NCBI GenBank assembly: GCA_036023115.1
Contig: JAYKKT010000048.1
Span: 6,392,001-6,456,000, forward strand
Length of the DNA: 64,000 nt
From: Brasenia schreberi
Taxonomy: Eukaryota > Streptophyta > Magnoliopsida > Nymphaeales > Cabombaceae
Reading direction: 5' to 3'
Made by a program: the position numbers and the translations under genes. The notes under the pieces are model-generated. The model did no database searches. It was given only the letters and a program-made list of their open reading frames with translations, and was not told where the DNA came from. Shown piece by piece: positions 62,901 through 64,000 of the stretch. How positions within the stretch are numbered: the first letter of the stretch is position 1; every line of letters starts with the position of its first letter.

Positions 62901-64000
62901 TGACGAAAGCCTAACACAACCCTCCTCCTTTATCCGGGCTTGGGACTGGCAATGCAAGGGCGATCCCTTACATGGTGGAGTTAATCCATTATATACATAT
63001 ATATATTACTTTTTAATCGTAAATAAAAGTGTACCGCTAAACTCGTTATATTTCTGCTACCGCTATATTAGGGTAACTGCTAACAGCATGCTAATCGCTA
63101 TTGATAACATACATGAGAGGAACCTAGTTGAGATATAGAAGATACTACAAAGAGAAAAACAGTCATGCATTATATGTGCTTCTTGTAGTATAAGTTTATT
63201 CTAGTCATTGACAGTTGGCTGTGTTCTTCATGCAGTACATGTGGTGTAGTCAAATGCAATATCACACCGATAGTGATGACATGAGGGAGATCTAATGATT
63301 ATATGGAAGATATTAGTAAGAGAAAAACAGTCATGTCATGAATGTTCTTCTTTATGGTGTTGAACCTATTGACATATTTGAGTTCTCCAAGTTATTTCCT
63401 TATGGCTTTCTATGGTTCAGCTTCTGCCTATTGCATGTATACCTTTGTAGCATTATGTCGGATGCACATGTTTTGCAGCATGGTCTGTATAATGATTCTT
63501 GCATTTATATTACCATGACCATGTTTTGTAATATCAACCATTCTATTAACTCTTATTATGAAAAATAAACAGGATGTTGAATTCACCATGCCTCTTTGCC
63601 ATTCTGAAGTTGAGAATCCTACATCAGAAGATCTGCATGAATTGTCAGAATTTGAGAGAAGAAATCCTGGACAGGTTTCATCTAACCTTCTAAAATCCAG
63701 TCACATTATTTTGCTTTCTCAAGGACAATTTCAGCTACTGATTGGTTATTATTTCAGTTATCCTATTAGGTGTGAATTTTTTTTCTGCTACAGAAGGTAG
63801 CAATGGGTTAAGACTAAGACATTCGTTTCTTCCTTGATGCAATATTGATAACTTATGTTTTTTCCCCTATACTTTTCCAGACATGTCATCAGGATTACAT
63901 GTATAACATAGACAACAACTGTCAGTCACTGCTTGCATTTGTTGGAAACGAAAATGTCCATGGGTTATATGACTTGTTGTTGAATTACAGGTATTTCTAG
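47969..64000 (+). CDS. DONSON: DONSON homolog (5' part; continues past window)
   Basis: Vertebrate DONSON is a replisome factor that helps GINS load onto MCM and protects forks; the plant role is inferred. Exons: 47969-48079, 48657 (or 48768)-48935, 49038-49123, 49215-49377, 49452-49654, 53068-53300, 53380-53475, 54014-54135, 63573-63674, 63881-63990. All joins from exon 2 on keep phase with GT-AG splices. Diagnostic parts are [14 protein letters not shown] (exon 2), [19 protein letters not shown] (exon 7), CNLFY joined to [16 protein letters not shown] (exons 7-8), [12 protein letters not shown] (exon 8), MPLCHSEVE and [10 protein letters not shown] (exon 9), and LYDLLLNY (exon 10). No exon is broken. 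Exon 1 and the start of exon 2 are the least certain. Introns 5 (3.4 kb) and 8 (9.4 kb) are swollen by transposable elements. The 3' part lies outside. Confidence 0.9.
50135..52419 (+). mobile_element. 5'-truncated RTE LINE in DONSON intron 5
   Basis: Sense to the host gene. It lacks the endonuclease and begins in the linker (50249-50509), then has RT fingers (50950-51240: [31 protein letters not shown]), palm (51250-51852: [46 protein letters not shown]; the active-site box near 51613 reads FAYD rather than FADD) and the end domain (51988-52359: [18 protein letters not shown]). The tail TTGTTGTTG follows. A 12-bp duplication AAGTTATGTGTT flanks it at 50123-50134 and 52420-52431. Only a few stops and frameshifts interrupt it, so it is fairly young but inactive. 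Confidence 0.93.
54136..55329. other. DONSON intron 8, 5' part
   Basis: Ordinary T-rich intron sequence without recognised coding domains. Short frames at 54874-55214 on both strands have no known motif. Confidence 0.4.
55330..55477. mobile_element. Short MITE with 13-bp TIRs
   Basis: 148 bp. The ends are TATGTTATCAATA and, on the other strand, TATGCTATCAATA. Inner inverted motifs (CCGCTATAG, GCTATAGCG) make the whole element nearly palindromic. A related end, TATTGATAACATA, lies at 63099-63111. No clear target duplication was seen. Confidence 0.7.
55478..56300. other. Intron sequence with CCACC-rich tract
   Basis: The 55550-55760 tract is rich in CCACCACC and TCTCTC words and yields spurious proline, histidine or glycine-rich frames in several directions. 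The rest is AT-rich. No gene is supported. Confidence 0.4.
57029..57200. repeat. Left subterminal CGTATCG/CGATACG array of the hAT
   Basis: More than a dozen copies of CGTATCG, CGATACG and close variants occur in both orientations over 170 bp, making overlapping palindromes. This GC-rich stretch contrasts sharply with the AT-rich surroundings. Such subterminal motifs are typical transposase-binding sites in hAT elements; binding here is inferred. Confidence 0.85.
57209..57264 (+). promoter_or_regulatory. TATA-bearing hairpin and second stem-loop
   Basis: Two perfect stem-loops lie side by side in the hAT promoter region. The first has arms GGGACCCTT and AAGGGTCCC around ATA (57209-57229), so the only TATA box (TTATAAA) sits in the hairpin. 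The second has 11-bp arms GAAACCCGCGA and TCGCGGGTTTC around TTTT (57239-57264) and would lie in the leader RNA. Confidence 0.75.
57610..60105 (+). pseudogene. hAT transposase, BED-finger type, one frameshift
   Basis: The start MAGRGG at 57610 follows a probable 5' UTR intron acceptor (TTTTCAG, ending 57579). Exons: 57610-59435, 59519-59723 and 59826-60105, with GT-AG introns of 83 and 102 nt. Domains: BED zinc finger (CLFC then RLKHHLAG); a Ser/Arg/Gly-rich spacer; the transposase core with MADGWTD and ITDNAANY supplying two catalytic acids; an insertion domain; and the hAT dimerisation domain ([20 protein letters not shown], then RLNDLVY). An acidic tail ends in DYNL. A single-base shift between TTPGAQPG (about 58128) and the frame resuming at RAAMASEQ (about 58135) breaks the protein; otherwise it is intact. 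A natural splice around the shift is not evident. Confidence 0.92.
60351..60440. repeat. Right subterminal (TACGA)n array of the hAT
   Basis: Eight tandem TACGA units (60351-60389) give repeated CGATACG. They are followed by CCCGTATCGTGG and CGATACACGATACGATACGC up to the terminus. The left end has mixed orientations, whereas this end is a clean tandem array. Confidence 0.9.
62996..63572. other. DONSON intron 8, 3' part with MITE end
   Basis: Contains a MITE-like end (TATTGATAACATA at 63099-63111, preceded by CCGCTA words) related to the 55.33-kb MITE, and two diverged copies of a block (about 63138-63170 and 63308-63340, AGAGAAAAACAGTCATG). The acceptor of DONSON exon 9 is at 63571-63572. 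Confidence 0.5.

Larger units (their letters stand above)
56314..62982 (-). mobile_element. Full-length RTE LINE split by a hAT
   Basis: The minus-strand element is about 3.25 kb without the nested hAT. It starts at 62982 with the family 5' end. The endonuclease part is 62957-62490 (PNVVN repeats, then [26 protein letters not shown]) and 62249-62055. The linker is 61910-61650. RT is at 61089-60430 ([59 protein letters not shown], with LVDD at the active site). After the hAT, the end domain is 56995-56348 and the tail is near 56320. The direct repeat AATCCATTATATA lies at 56301-56313 and 62983-62995. It is antisense in DONSON intron 8. A few frameshifts and stops make it inactive. Confidence 0.92.

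Overview
The window is AT-rich nuclear DNA of a flowering plant. The evidence is two intron-rich host genes with clear plant relatives, buried in plant-type transposable elements: RTE-clade LINEs, Ty3/gypsy elements of Tat-like and chromovirus-like type, a FAR1-type Mutator-like element (MULE), a plant-mobile-domain remnant, and BED-finger hAT elements. Long introns and abundant RTE copies suggest a mid-to-large genome outside the compact model plants. I cannot name the species.

Layout. 1-18.2 kb is decayed repeat: unassigned sequence, a 49-bp RTE tail with a perfect 23-bp target duplication, tandem repeats, a long TC microsatellite, LTR and Gag fragments, a Tat-like pol remnant (11.7-14.1 kb) and a chromovirus-like remnant (14.9-18.2 kb), all pol pieces on the minus strand. 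18.4-29.4 kb on the minus strand is a complete tRNA pseudouridine synthase (TruA/PUS family) gene. I assembled seven exons that keep phase throughout and give 519 codons. They include a 33-nt microexon and two introns that appear to start with GC. Its introns hold three RTE pieces and a hAT-type MITE. 31.3-35.5 kb holds a plant mobile domain remnant (+) and a FAR1/MULE transposase remnant with an OTU-like tail (-). 36.8-42.3 kb is a gag-only LTR retrotransposon with a 2.4-kb LTR. 42.45-45.9 kb is an RTE LINE broken by a chimeric insertion.

47.97 kb to the window end (+) is the 5' part of a DONSON (downstream neighbour of SON) gene, ten exons visible. Its intron 5 carries a 5'-truncated RTE copy. 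Its 9.4-kb intron 8 carries a full-length RTE that was itself hit by a nearly intact 3.4-kb hAT transposon. That transposon has a BED finger, transposase core, dimerisation domain, two short introns and one frameshift, with striking CGTATCG-type arrays at both ends.

The two host genes have no visible functional link: one modifies RNA, the other belongs to DNA replication. No rRNA, tRNA or CRISPR was seen. Nothing here is convincingly a wholly new system. The best leads are the paired GC-AG introns and microexon, the hAT subterminal architecture with a TATA-bearing hairpin, and the MULE/OTU/mobile-domain cluster.
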